This document shows, in pieces, positions 1 through 10,200 of a stretch of 64,000 bases of DNA. The DNA comes from Paenibacillus whitsoniae (GTDB lineage: Bacteria > Bacillota > Bacilli > Paenibacillales > NBRC-103111). The stretch spans positions 16,598 through 80,597 of the forward strand of contig NZ_RXHU01000033.1 in the NCBI RefSeq assembly GCF_003955665.1, read 5' to 3'. How positions within the stretch are numbered: position 1 is the stretch's first letter; every line of letters begins with the position of its first letter. The notes below the pieces were generated by a model. The model saw only the letters and a list, made by a program, of their open reading frames with translations, searched no databases and had not been told where the DNA came from. The position numbers and the translations under genes are program-made.

Positions 1-997
1 AGCGCCCTTGCTCGTCCCGCACCTGCACCGTGTGCAGGCCCGTATACGCAAGGTAAGAGCTCGCCTCGAACACCTGCCCCGGCTCGCCGCTGCTGTTCCA
101 CGACGTTACCTCGCTAAACGTCTCTTGCTCGGCAGCACGCACCGTATTCAGCGTCACTTTCTCGATTTTCGGCGACAGCTCGTAGCCATCCTCCTCCAGG
201 GTACAGCAGAGCCAGTACCGGCTGCGGTCATCCGCCGGGTACAGTGCCATCGGCTTCATCTCCGACTGGAGCTGCAGCTTGATCTCGCCGCTCTGCGTGA
301 AATGCACCGTCGCGTCGCTCACATTTTCCACCGGCAGCCAGCTCTCCGACTGTCCACCCACGCCCGCGCCGGCATAAGACCAGACGACGCGTGCCGTCGA
401 CAGCGTAAGCCCCGATCGGACCTCAGCCTGGCTCATCCCGACCGGATAGCGATCATAAAGCTGGACGTGAAGGGAAATTTCCGTATCCACCGGCAGCGCC
501 CGATCGAAACCGAGGTACAAATGTGCTCCTTTGCGCGCCTCCGCACCGAACGCATAGAAGGCAATTTTCGCCTGATTGTTCGAGCTGTAGTCCGCAGCGG
601 CGGTCTCCGTGCGAACGAGCACTTTCTCCACCGCCGCAGGCACCAGTTCCAACGTCCCGAGCGTCTCAAATCGCAAATCCATCGCCGTCAGCGGCGTCCC
701 TTTCAGGAGCACAAGCTGCTGCGCCGCGCCGGTAAACGTCACCTCGCACTCCGCCGACTTCACCGGCTGCGGGTGGATGCCGAGCAACTTAAGAAACTTC
801 CGCTCGCTGCGCTCCGTCACCCGGTTCAAATAATACTGCTGCATCTCGGTCACCCAAGCCATGAGCTGCAGCAGCGTAATGCCGGGGTCATGCTCGTTCT
901 CATCCGTCCATTCCGGATATAGCTTCGGAATTGTTTTCCGCGCTTCCAGCACCATCTGTTCAAACATGCGATCATCCAAATTCGGGATTGGCAGCAA
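1..997 (-). CDS. Baseplate J-like eCIS protein (Afp12-like), partial, cut by window start
   Basis: This reading frame stays open for 332 codons and runs off the window, so only the N-terminal part is seen. It begins at a TTG at 997 preceded by AAGGAGGTG, 33 bases after the stop of the larger baseplate-J gene. The N-terminus carries the stretch DENEHDPGITLLQLMAW, which closely parallels PEDPDPGTALFLMFADM in the upstream protein; this is typical of the two baseplate-wedge proteins (Afp11 and Afp12 types) of contractile injection systems. The expected role is forming the baseplate wedges around the spike hub. The TTG start is inferred from the ribosome site; no ATG lies close by in frame. The exact subfamily is uncertain because the C-terminus is missing. 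Confidence 0.8.
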   Translation of the reverse strand, partial: MLPIPNLDDRMFEQMVLEARKTIPKLYPEWTDENEHDPGITLLQLMAWVTEMQQYYLNRVTERSERKFLKLLGIHPQPVKSAECEVTFTGAAQQLVLLKGTPLTAMDLRFETLGTLELVPAAVEKVLVRTETAAADYSSNNQAKIAFYAFGAEARKGAHLYLGFDRALPVDTEISLHVQLYDRYPVGMSQAEVRSGLTLSTARVVWSYAGAGVGGQSESWLPVENVSDATVHFTQSGEIKLQLQSEMKPMALYPADDRSRYWLCCTLEEDGYELSPKIEKVTLNTVRAAEQETFSEVTSWNSSGEPGQVFEASSYLAYTGLHTVQVRDEQGR

Positions 998-1030
998 CTT
1001 GTGCTCACCTCCTTTTGTCGATATGCGTTT

Positions 1031-4000
1031 CTATAATGCGTTCACAACCACCTTGTGCTTCCCGCTGACGACAATGCCGTGCGGCAGGGAAGGCAGACGG
1101 TTCACGTCTAATTCTGTGCGCTCGCCATCCTCGATTTTGTACACCGTCATGTACAGCTTCTCGACGTGACTGATCGTCCGAATCGTTTTCAGCAGCGCGT
1201 AAAAGACGGAAGGATGAATCTGCTGGCCGATCGCCCAGCCCTTCTGGTCAAAATTGCCTGTCAACGGGTCGAGAAACCGCGTCAACCTGTCCAGCGCCTG
1301 GATTTCCGTCTGCACGACGGCATCCATCCCTTCTACCGCCACGACGGCGGAGACGGAGATTTCCATATACACCGGCTCGATCACTTGCAAGCGCTCCGGG
1401 AATGCAACGAGACCTGAGGCGCGTTTCAATATAAAACGCTCCACCTGCTTTTTCAATTCCGGGAACGAAGCGCTGCCGAGTTGGCCTTCCTTTGGCAGCA
1501 CGACGAGCGTCATCGCACCAATCTCTTTTTCCATATAAGCGTTCATGTTCGGAATACACGTCACCTTGGCGATGTTTGGGTACGCCTCACGTGCCAGCCA
1601 CTCGTAATCCCTGGCGGAAACCGCCCGATTCCGATGCTTGAGCAGCTCGGGTCCGCGCACAAGCGCCGCTTCCAGCTTCTCGGCCTGACAGCCGCCGGAT
1701 GCCGGTTCCGGGTTGTACACTTCTCCGACAAAAGCGATCGAATCCTGCATCTGATTGATCTGCCGTGCACCGACATTGCCAATTTGACCGGCCGTGACCT
1801 GGTAGTTCACCTTCATCTGCTCCAACCCGCCCTTCGGCGGACGCATGCCATGCACACCGTCACCGACGCGAATGCGGCCAAACGTGCGGTCAATCACATA
1901 ATGCCGGTCCCGATAACCGGATTCCGCCAAATCGCGAACTCCCGTCCAACGCACCCAGACATTCAGCAAATTGCCGTCCGTATCCCGGCGCACGTCGGTC
2001 AGCAGCGTTCCGGACTGCTCATACTCCGCGAGCTCCTCTTCCGTAACATAGTCAGTCTCGTCAACCCAGACTTCCTCCGATACGATGCCTGTCCGGCTTA
2101 ATTGATATTCCGTTTCATCCAGGTCCTTCACTTCCGGAATTTCGCCCGTGATCGTCTCCTGCTGCAAAATCCGCACCGTATTCATATAGAACCCCTGAAT
2201 CGTCGGAATATGAATGCGGCCTGTCAGATCCTCGTACAAATCATCCCGGTTTACCGCGCGAATCCAATACCCCGTTTGCCCGAAAAGCGACGCCTCCGCA
2301 AAATCGGACGGCCCGACAAACTGCACCGTTCCGCTCTGCGTCAGGCCGTTCGTCTCGTCGATCACTTTCAGCGCCGTCCACTCCGCCAGAGCTCCCGGCA
2401 GCAGGCCGGCACGCAAATATTCCCACTCCAGCATCGGCACATCATGCTCAGAGAACCGCTGCTGCTTCACCGATACGAAAAGGGAAATCGGCCCTTTGAT
2501 CGGTGGTGTATCGAACGAGAAGAGGAGCGCAGGGTGCCGACCTTCCAACGGCTGAAACGGCTCAAAACCGCCCATCAGCTGTCGGCTGTGCTTCGTCCGG
2601 TCCTCAAACACCGTGTTGTTGAACGCGAGGCAGCGCTCCGCTTCGTACAAGCGATCATCATACGCATACGTCAGCAGCACCTCGTCGATCCAAGGCGACA
2701 AGTACAGCGCCTGCGGCTCGTATGCGTTCTCGATGTGCAAAATTCGCGCCCGAATCCAGCGATTCTCGTTGCCATTGACAGAGGTCGGCTGCAAATCGAT
2801 CGGACAGCGGAAACGGATTTCTTTTTGCACCTTGCTCTCCGTTGGGTAATAGAACAGCTTCTCCGCGTCTTTATGAACATCGAGTCTGACCCACGTCGTG
2901 CCGTTCCAATATTCCCAAGCGACTTGCAACACCGTCACGTGCTTCACCGGCTCTTTGTCGAACTTGGATTTCTTCATCACCAGTTTCCAGTCGATGTTGT
3001 CCTTCAATTCCGGCCCAAAACGGTTCTCAATCGCCTGCAACCCAAAGCTCAGCCGAATATCGCCGTCGGTCTTCGTAAACACTTCCTGGCTGCCAATATA
3101 GAAAGAACCATATAACGCGAACTGATCGCCAAACGGATAAAAGCCCGCAGGATCGGCGTCAATATCGTTATAGAACATTTGATCAGGCGCAATGCCGCCG
3201 GTTTCCAGCGTATCTGCGTAATCGGTTTTGAAAGCGATATGATCCATCGACAAGCGGCTCTCCGCAAGCGATTTTCGCTCCATGGAGTGTGGCGTCAAGC
3301 GGCATTGTAGCCACCTTCCGGCAATGCCGTTCACGTCCGTCAGGGCAATCTCGGCCTGCACGTCTTTATGCAAAATGACCCGGTTACCCTGCACCTCCAC
3401 ACGGTCAAAAGGCTTCCAGCCCTCGGCCGTGGCGTACAACCACTCCGTGAGCAGCGGATCGGCAAGCTGAGCGGCTATGTCCTGCTCTTCAAAACGGCGC
3501 GTCGAATTGCGGAATTCAATCTCAATCTGTGCAGGATGCGTCACGGTGAACAGTCCGCTATGCTCCACAAACATCGCATGCGCTTGAAGATCCTCGCCTT
3601 CCTGCAGATTAAAGAGCTTCTTCGGCAGCGCAAGCCCCTGACGGCTTGCCGCCAAAAAGTCGTCGCCGATGCGCAAAATGCGATCCTGACGCGCACTGGT
3701 GACATAGACGCTCGTCATCATGGCCGGTGTCAGCAGGGCGCTGCGCGCCGTTTCGTACAAGATCATGGCATCTTCCAATGCAGCGCCAATCTGTGTGCCC
3801 GCCGAGATGAACACCGACTCCTTCGTCCCTTCGTTCAGCGCAAACGTGAGGTAACTGCTTGCGGGCCTTGCCGGCAGCAGCGTCACGTCGAACATGTTCA
3901 GGAACGAGATCAGGTTTTTCGTCGGCACCTTGTTCAGCCGTTTGATATTGTCGTGGAACATATCCGCAAACATGAGAAACAAAGCCGTACCCGGATCCGG

Positions 4001-4105
4001 GTCTTCCGGCGTGAAGCGCCACTCCGGCGTATAGAAGGGCACCATGTCCTTCATTTGTGCGATCAGATCCGGAATGTCCCGGGCGTCAATTTTGGGAGGC
4101 AGCAC
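1031..4105 (-). CDS. Baseplate J-like eCIS wedge protein (Afp11-like)
   Basis: A 1024-residue protein of the baseplate-J (gpJ, XkdT-like) type in its eCIS form. The N-terminus has the PEDPDPGTALFLMFADM motif shared by these wedge proteins, and the last 350 residues, including RIRVGDGVHGMRPP and RGPELLKHRNRAVSARDYEW, are the characteristic gpJ core. It should assemble into the baseplate that triggers sheath contraction. I place the start at the GTG at 4105, seven bases after GGAGG; the frame extends eight codons further to an ATG at 4129, but that ATG lies upstream of the ribosome site. It sits between gp25 and the second J-like gene and is co-transcribed with them. Its size fits the Afp11 group. 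Confidence 0.88.
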   Translation of the reverse strand: MLPPKIDARDIPDLIAQMKDMVPFYTPEWRFTPEDPDPGTALFLMFADMFHDNIKRLNKVPTKNLISFLNMFDVTLLPARPASSYLTFALNEGTKESVFISAGTQIGAALEDAMILYETARSALLTPAMMTSVYVTSARQDRILRIGDDFLAASRQGLALPKKLFNLQEGEDLQAHAMFVEHSGLFTVTHPAQIEIEFRNSTRRFEEQDIAAQLADPLLTEWLYATAEGWKPFDRVEVQGNRVILHKDVQAEIALTDVNGIAGRWLQCRLTPHSMERKSLAESRLSMDHIAFKTDYADTLETGGIAPDQMFYNDIDADPAGFYPFGDQFALYGSFYIGSQEVFTKTDGDIRLSFGLQAIENRFGPELKDNIDWKLVMKKSKFDKEPVKHVTVLQVAWEYWNGTTWVRLDVHKDAEKLFYYPTESKVQKEIRFRCPIDLQPTSVNGNENRWIRARILHIENAYEPQALYLSPWIDEVLLTYAYDDRLYEAERCLAFNNTVFEDRTKHSRQLMGGFEPFQPLEGRHPALLFSFDTPPIKGPISLFVSVKQQRFSEHDVPMLEWEYLRAGLLPGALAEWTALKVIDETNGLTQSGTVQFVGPSDFAEASLFGQTGYWIRAVNRDDLYEDLTGRIHIPTIQGFYMNTVRILQQETITGEIPEVKDLDETEYQLSRTGIVSEEVWVDETDYVTEEELAEYEQSGTLLTDVRRDTDGNLLNVWVRWTGVRDLAESGYRDRHYVIDRTFGRIRVGDGVHGMRPPKGGLEQMKVNYQVTAGQIGNVGARQINQMQDSIAFVGEVYNPEPASGGCQAEKLEAALVRGPELLKHRNRAVSARDYEWLAREAYPNIAKVTCIPNMNAYMEKEIGAMTLVVLPKEGQLGSASFPELKKQVERFILKRASGLVAFPERLQVIEPVYMEISVSAVVAVEGMDAVVQTEIQALDRLTRFLDPLTGNFDQKGWAIGQQIHPSVFYALLKTIRTISHVEKLYMTVYKIEDGERTELDVNRLPSLPHGIVVSGKHKVVVNAL

Positions 4106-4155
4106 TGTTGCACCTCCTTTCTTGCACATGTCATCATCGATTCCGCAGCCTCTTT

Positions 4156-4557
4156 CTATTTGGAGCCTTCAAATAAGTAGAACGGATACACTTGGTTAAA
4201 TAAGTTGTTCGTCGTACGCACCAAATAAGAAATATGGATTTTCAGCCTAGCCGGATCGTCTGCCTCCGGCACGCATCGTACCTCGACCTCTTCCACCCGA
4301 GGCTCCCAGTTGCGGATCGCTTCCTCAATGTTCGTCTTCAGCAGGTGCAGCGTAGTGTCGTCCGTCGTACCGAAAATAAACTCCTGCACGCCGCAGCCAA
4401 ACGTCGGGCGCATTACGCGCTCCCCTTGCGTCGTGCCCAAAATCACGCGGATCGCTTCCGCGATGTCTTCCTCATACTCGGACATCCGGATTCGCCCTGT
4501 GGCAGGATCAACCTGAATCGGGAACTTCCAGCCCCGTCCCAAAAATGCCTCCGACAT
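4156..4557 (-). CDS. gp25-like baseplate wedge protein
   Basis: A 133-residue protein of the T4 gp25/GPW family (Afp9-like). Family features visible are GRGWKFPIQVD near the N-terminus, EEDIAEAIRVILGTTQGER in the middle and the following RPTFGCGVQEFIFG. gp25 proteins sit at the core of the baseplate wedge and start sheath polymerisation. The length is normal for the family. It lies between the spike gene and baseplate J, as in Afp/PVC and phage tails. No PAAR-repeat tip gene lies between gp25 and gpJ, where Afp has one; it may be further downstream, outside the window. Confidence 0.93.
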   Translation of the reverse strand: MSEAFLGRGWKFPIQVDPATGRIRMSEYEEDIAEAIRVILGTTQGERVMRPTFGCGVQEFIFGTTDDTTLHLLKTNIEEAIRNWEPRVEEVEVRCVPEADDPARLKIHISYLVRTTNNLFNQVYPFYLFEGSK

Positions 4558-4575
4558 CTCGTCACGCTCCCCGCC

Positions 4576-5301
4576 CTAGTTAATTTTGACTAAACTGCCT
4601 TTGATGTTAATAATGCCGTCCGATTTCAGATCCAGCGAGGCGCCGGCTTTCAGCGCCATCGTGGCCGAGGCTTCGATGTTCACCTGCGTCGACTTGATCT
4701 TAATTTCCTTCGAGCTTTCAATCGCGACGTCGCCTTTGGCGTTCATCGTGATTTTGGAGGTCGAGCTGACGATCGAGATTTCGTTTGCCGAGCCGCCCTT
4801 GATCGTAATTTTGTTGTTGCCGCTGTCGTCGGCAATCGCGATGGAGCTGTCTTTATCTTTAAGCTCAATGACTTGGCCTTTTTTCGTCTTAATCGTGATG
4901 CTTTCGTCGCCGCTTTTGTCATTGAACGAAATTTCGTGGCCAGAGCGGGATTTAATCATCCGCAAATCGTTCTTATCCGCCGGGGCCGGCGGCTTATTCT
5001 TCGGGTTCCAGAGCGAACCGATGACAAATGGCATCCGCAGCTCGCCCAAATGGAAGGCAACGAGCACCTCGTCGTTCACCTCAGGGATGAACAGAGACCC
5101 CATCTCTTTGCCGCCCATCAGCGTTGCTATGCGAACCCAGTCCGTCTCGGTGTCCGTCTCTTGCATCGGGAGCTTGAGCTTCACCCGCCCCAGCTTGTCA
5201 GGATCGTTATTGTTCGTCACAATGCCGACCATGACGCCGTTCATCTTTTGGGAAGTAAAATCGGAAATACCGCCAATCGTAAAATCGGGTGTCTTGTGCA
5301 T
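4576..5301 (-). CDS. Baseplate spike protein, gpV/gp5-like (C-terminal half of a VgrG-type spike)
   Basis: A 241-residue spike protein. Residues about 20-110 form the OB-fold of the gpV/VgrG family (KLGRVKLKLP, PEVNDEVLVAFHLGELRMPFV, IGSLWN). Residues about 115-241 are a run of alternating hydrophobic/polar strands (ITIKTKKGQVIELKDKD, then IKIKSTQVNIEASATMALKA), as in the triangular beta-helix needle. It should form the trimeric membrane-piercing tip. Its ATG overlaps the stop of the preceding gpD-like gene as TAATG, which implies translational coupling. In Afp8/Pvc8 the gpD-like and gpV-like parts are one polypeptide; here they are two genes, as in many phages. Confidence 0.92.
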   Translation of the reverse strand: MHKTPDFTIGGISDFTSQKMNGVMVGIVTNNNDPDKLGRVKLKLPMQETDTETDWVRIATLMGGKEMGSLFIPEVNDEVLVAFHLGELRMPFVIGSLWNPKNKPPAPADKNDLRMIKSRSGHEISFNDKSGDESITIKTKKGQVIELKDKDSSIAIADDSGNNKITIKGGSANEISIVSSTSKITMNAKGDVAIESSKEIKIKSTQVNIEASATMALKAGASLDLKSDGIINIKGSLVKIN

Positions 5302-6389
5302 TAGACCGCATTCCCCCCCAATTGAAACCGCGTGACATACCCTTCATCATCGTAAATGTGGGTAGCTCCGGTAATGTAATAGGGCTGGTCGAACGTTTTA
5401 CCGACGCCGCTCAGCTTGATGTAGCGCCCGGCGCGAATTTCGGGGATGCCGATGCATTCCCCCGTGCCGCTGATCAATCGCATGGCCCGACGATTCAGGA
5501 TTGCGTTGGCGTAGCTTTTCGCTTCCTCCTGCGAAGTAACATTTGTGTACATATGTTCCACAAATTCACCTTTGGAGGCAAGCAAATCTTTCCCCGTCTT
5601 GCTATTGCCGCCGAGCTTCGTGATGCTGGCCGATTTGCCCTCAATGACCTTGAGCTCTTTGTTATCCCAGGCGCGTACCACAACCTCGGTCAGCTGGTCG
5701 GCCAAATTCATATCAATGGACAGCGAATTGATCGTTTTCCCCATCTCCAGTGTCATGACAGCTGTAGTGGCGGTCAACGGCTTGCGAAAGTATAAATTTT
5801 TGCCGACGACGAAAAAATCGTAGTTTACCAGATTCGCGAGATTCTGGATAAAATGATAATCGTTGCTGTTGCTCTGCGCGAGCGCCGGGAATTCCGTCGT
5901 CGTGGCGTCCACATTCGTTTTGAGACCGTACGTTTTGGCGATTTCCTCAACAACGTCGCTGTATTTCTTTTTATTCCAGGAACGGGATTTCGTCCCTTTC
6001 ATCATCAAGTACGAGATGTCCATGCCCCGAACAATCAGGCCGAACTCCCCCTCCGGCGAAAACTCCGCCACAACCGAGGTAATATGTCCGGTGAATACCG
6101 CTGTAAATTTGTCGACATAACCTAGGCTAATATCGATTGCTTTGCCCAGCGTGAACGTGGAAATCCACTTGATCTCGTTGTTGGTAATGTCGTAAGCATT
6201 CATAATCCGAAACGAAAAGGAATCCGCCGTCCCATCGATCGTCGTTTCCACGCGCAGCGAGTCGATGGCGATGTCATCCGAGATTTTGGAGCCGTCTACG
6301 GAGATCAGATAGGCAGGCGCTTCAAAATCTTTATACTTTTTAGCTAAATCGTCGTACGTAAATGAGCTTGTTTCCAGATCCAGAGCCAT
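5301..6389 (-). CDS. Phage late control gpD-like hub protein (N-terminal half of a VgrG-type spike)
   Basis: A 362-residue hub protein of the gpD/gp27 (XkdQ-like) family. It contains the family pattern FTAVFTGHITSVVAEFSPEG, RGMDISYLMMKG, and YSDVVEEIAKTYGL, and the later segment NSNDYHFIQNLANLVNYDFF typical of gp27-like barrels. It should form the trimeric hub that joins the tube to the spike. It is coupled to the downstream spike gene by a one-base overlap and lies three bases after the LysM gene stop. Separation of hub and spike into two genes is the less common arrangement for an eCIS. Confidence 0.9.
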   Translation of the reverse strand: MALDLETSSFTYDDLAKKYKDFEAPAYLISVDGSKISDDIAIDSLRVETTIDGTADSFSFRIMNAYDITNNEIKWISTFTLGKAIDISLGYVDKFTAVFTGHITSVVAEFSPEGEFGLIVRGMDISYLMMKGTKSRSWNKKKYSDVVEEIAKTYGLKTNVDATTTEFPALAQSNSNDYHFIQNLANLVNYDFFVVGKNLYFRKPLTATTAVMTLEMGKTINSLSIDMNLADQLTEVVVRAWDNKELKVIEGKSASITKLGGNSKTGKDLLASKGEFVEHMYTNVTSQEEAKSYANAILNRRAMRLISGTGECIGIPEIRAGRYIKLSGVGKTFDQPYYITGATHIYDDEGYVTRFQLGGNAV

Positions 6390-6392
6390 CGG

Positions 6393-7019
6393 CTAGTCCA
6401 ATCTCGGAACCGAAACACGGCGTCCCGTAACGACTTTCAGCGGATTATCGATCCCGTTGGCTTTGGCGATCTCCCGCCACAGGGTCGGGTCTTCATATTC
6501 ATTCGCGGCAAGCGTCCAGAGCTGGTCGCCTTGATTCAGCATTTTCAGCTTGGTACGGTCCGCGGAATGGCGTGGAATTTGCTTCAGTTGATCCTTCTTG
6601 CTTAGCGTCGACTTGAACGTGACTTTCAGCTTCGCGCGCACCGGCACGCCGGTGTCCAGAAACATTGTGAAGTGTTGATTGACGCCGACGACAACGCCTT
6701 TAAAATCCAGCGATCCCCAGACAAACCGGCACAGTGGCGGCGCGTGGATCTCCTTCTCCACGTCGAGCAAACCGGAAATTTTTTGGGTCAGCTCGCGAAC
6801 GTCCGTCCCTTGTTCATAGGTGTCAAAAAACAAATCCATCGTTAGCGTCGTGGTGCCCCCGCTTACAAATTGAGCGATCGGCATGGACAGCCCCGGCACG
6901 GTTTTCCAAGAATAGCTGTTGTTCGTGTCAATGGTGTATTCACCCGGATTAAACATCACTTTCACGTTCTCGGTTTTGCTTCCCTTGTGAACGATAATCA
7001 TCGCTTTCTTGAGCGCCAT
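6393..7019 (-). CDS. LysM-domain baseplate hub protein (Afp7-like)
   Basis: A 208-residue protein. Residues 1-150 have the eCIS/phage LysM-hub pattern (VMFNPGEYTIDTNNSYSW, then TLTMDLFFDTYEQGTDVREL), and the C-terminal 50 residues are a LysM domain (LNQGDQLWTLAANEYEDP through GRRVSVPRLD). In Afp7 and phage gp53-like proteins this joins the inner baseplate to the hub. The ATG at 7019 follows GAAAGGA at proper spacing. A 241-base gap filled with short hairpin repeats separates it from the giant gene upstream, whereas downstream genes are packed tightly, so its expression may depend on readthrough or an unseen promoter. Confidence 0.92.
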   Translation of the reverse strand: MALKKAMIIVHKGSKTENVKVMFNPGEYTIDTNNSYSWKTVPGLSMPIAQFVSGGTTTLTMDLFFDTYEQGTDVRELTQKISGLLDVEKEIHAPPLCRFVWGSLDFKGVVVGVNQHFTMFLDTGVPVRAKLKVTFKSTLSKKDQLKQIPRHSADRTKLKMLNQGDQLWTLAANEYEDPTLWREIAKANGIDNPLKVVTGRRVSVPRLD

Positions 7020-7260
7020 GGGACCGGTCCTTTCTAACGGGATTTTGGTGTTTCTGGAATAACTCGTATTAAAAGCTGCGAAAATGCAGGAATTTACTCG
7101 AACCTTTCCTGATTCGCGCCATATGCCTGCGATTCAGCAGGAATTTGTGGCAATAACTTACTTTTGGGGCGGAATCAACCTTGAAACCTGCGTTTTCACA
7201 GGCATTCTCGCCAAAACCGCATCTTTGTAGAAAACTCCTGCCGATTTGCAGGCATTTCAG
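7020..7260. repeat. Intergenic array of short CCTGC...GCAGG hairpin repeats
   Basis: This gap inside the eCIS operon has four degenerate copies of one unit. Read on the minus strand they are AAATGCCTGCAAATCGGCAG, AATGCCTGTGAAAACGCAGG, AAATTCCTGCTGAATCGCAG and AAATTCCTGCATTTTCGCAG. Each can fold as CCTGC/GCAGG with a short loop and is followed by a T- or A-rich stretch. A related but more degenerate set lies at about 54600-54800, so this appears to be a dispersed repeat family rather than a gene. No open frame is supported here. Confidence 0.65.
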
Positions 7261-10200
7261 TCAAAAGCCCCGGCGCTGCCGTTCGAACCGCATCTTTTTC
7301 TCAATTTCACGGAAAACCCGATCCGCGATCTTGGAAATATCGATCGGTGGCAGCTGCTTGATCAGTTCCTGCACCTGCTGTTCCGTCAACTCCGGCGGCG
7401 CTTGCGGGGCCTGCGGCTCCGACGGGTTCTCGGGCTCCGCACGCTTCGTGCTCAGCCAGTCCAAATCGAGCGGCGCCTCGGCCAGCGAACTGATTGGCGA
7501 TTGTTTATGCTCCAGAATTGCGGCCAGCGATGCCGGCAGTTCAGCAGCGTTTGGCGGCTGTCCCATCCCCACGTTCGGGGATAACTGAATTTGCTCGACT
7601 GGCACCGTGTGCATCAGTGCACTTGCAGATGCCGGCGTGATCGCCGTGCGCTTCGTCTGCAGCTGCATGTCCGCGGGTGCGGACGTCAGCAGCGGTGACG
7701 AGGTGGCAGCCCCGGACGCAGTCATGCTCTGTGATGCGGCAGCGCTGCTCGGCAGCGAAGGGCTCTGCGCCGTGATCATCGGCGCAGAGGACGTGATCGG
7801 TTCGGTGCCGGTGCTGGCGAGGCGGCGCGGCATCAATGCGGCGCTGCTCGTGAGTGCGCCTGACGTTGACGACTGAAGCAGCGCCGGGCCGGACGCGCTC
7901 ATTCTCCGTGATGCAGAGGTGCTGCTCTGCGGCGGTGTGCTTTGTTGTGCCGTGATCAGCGGCACATTGGACGTGATCGACTCTGTGCCGGTGCTGGTAA
8001 GCCTGCGCTGCGTTATTGCGGCGCTGCTCATTGGCACGCTGGATGTTGATGCAGTGATCAGCGGCGTTGATGATTCTGAGACCGCGCTGCCTTGGCGGCG
8101 AGGGATCATTGCGGTGCGGCTCGTTAGCGCACCGGTTGATGCGCTGCTCAGCGGCGCTGTCGCCGCTGTTGGTTCCATCCCCGCGCTGTCTAGGCGACGC
8201 GAGATAAGTCCGGCTCGGCTCGCGAGAACGCTAGCCGGTGATGCACTGCTCAGCGGCGCTGTCGCCGCTGTTGGTTCCATCCCCGCGCTGCCTACGCGGC
8301 GCGAGATGAGTCCGGCTCGGCTCGCCTGCGCGCTAGCCGGTGATGCACTGCTCAGCGGCACTGACGCCGCTGTTGGTTCCATCCCCGCGCTGCCTATGCG
8401 GCGCGAGATGAGTCCGGCGCTGCTCGCGAGCGCGCCGGGTGATGCTGCGGCACCGCTTCGCTCGGTGCCAGGGCCCGCTTGCCGCTGCACCTGCGGTGGC
8501 AGCGGCTGCATGCCCTCACTGGCGGCGCTCGGCGCGCCAGCCAACCGCCCGGCGGCGCGGCCGATGGCCGCCGCCTGCGTCAACCTGCCCGGCCCGAGCG
8601 CGGGCAGGCTGTGCGCCCCTGCGGCCTGGACAGCAGCCGCAGCACCGAACTCAGAGCGCTGCTGTGCAGCCGCGTTCAAGCCCCTCGGCTCGGCCAGTGT
8701 CAAGCGGGACGCTTGCCACCGGCTCTCCGAGCCGGACGTCCCCCGCAGCGGCGCGCGCTCGCGGTCGGCGGCGCTCCCACGCCGCTGCAAGTGCTCGGCT
8801 TGCGCCGTACGCCACATGCCTTGGCTGCGCTGCGCTGCGCCTTGCTCAGCCCCATGCGGCGCAAGGGGGCCAATCCCCTGAAACCGCACCGCGAGCTCTT
8901 CACTCAGCGAGCTCAAGCTCCTTGCACTGCTGCGCAGCGCAGACTCGCTCGCCTGCACGTGCATCCGGTGCAGCAGACTCATCTGTTCAGCTCGTTGCGA
9001 TGGGATTAGCGTCCCTTGTGCAACGTGCTTGGTACTCTCTTCCACTTGTCTCTGCAACCATGCAGGCCGGTTCTCTTCATCCTCCAACGGCTTGCTATCG
9101 GCAAACTGTAGTCGGACAGCCGAGCGTTCTATCGCTTCGGGTGAATCTATGTGATCCTGCTGCAATCCTGCATCCTCGATCATCTCCGAAGCCCGAGCAG
9201 GCAGAACAGAACCAGCCACCGTATTCCCTTGCCGATCTGTAGTCTCCGGCGCACTTCCTTCCGCCTGAGGTGCCGATCCAGCATCGGAAGTGCGCTCAAC
9301 AACCGTGCGATTGTCAGCTTCGGCGGACCGCAACACTTCCTGCACCTGCTCGAGCAACTCCGCAGATACAGCGTCTGATGCCGGAGCGCTTCTTCGCGCC
9401 TGTACCATACTGACAGGTGCTGTATCCTGCTCTTGAATGCGCTCAGCCGCAGCATGTGCCTGCTCGCTCTCCTTCAGCGTTTGAATATCCGCTGCGCTTC
9501 GTCTTACGAAGCCTCCTTGCTCCACACGCCCGGCGCGCAACGTGAGCTGCGGTCTCGAGCCTAGAAGTGGGCTGCTTCCATCCGGACCGGCTTCCCTTCT
9601 GGCGAGAAGGCCTTCTCGCAGCTCCGGATGGGTGATGGAATCCCGCCTTGAGGAGATCCCTGAATCTTGCTTATCTGCAAAATCAGGCACTCCTGCCCGA
9701 CTCGCATCAATTCTGCGCTGGATCGCTGTACGCTGCATTCGTACGCGCTCTACGTTCGTCAACTCGCCGTTTCTACGGACAAGCTCGAGCGATTGACGAT
9801 ACGAAGCGGAGGAAATGGGCGCCCTTGACGCTTCGTGTATCTCTGTACGGCTCGCTTGACTTGTCGCCCCTGGAGCCGAGCCATTCTTCACTTGCTCCGG
9901 ATTGGAACGCGTTTCCGCAACCGCCGGCCTCTCGGCTAGTGCCTTCGACGGTTGCGACGCCATGCGCTCACTGCGCTGCATGACTCGCGCCGCCAGTTCG
10001 TCGGCCTGAAGCCCTGCCGTGTGGAGCTGCACAGTTGCCTCCAGCCGTTCCGCAGCCGAAGGCGATACCGCTATACCGGTTCGCTGTTCAACTGGCGTTG
10101 CCACATCCGCCTGCCGAAGCTGGCGTTGTACATTGTCTACCATCCCCGGCTGTGGGGAAGGCGACTGGCCTTGCTTCCGGAACAGAAGCGAGCCACTTCG

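Noticed and set aside
8..922. Plus-strand 304-codon open frame at the window start
   Set aside because: It is antisense to the second baseplate-J-like gene, whose frame is open across the whole stretch and has recognisable motifs.
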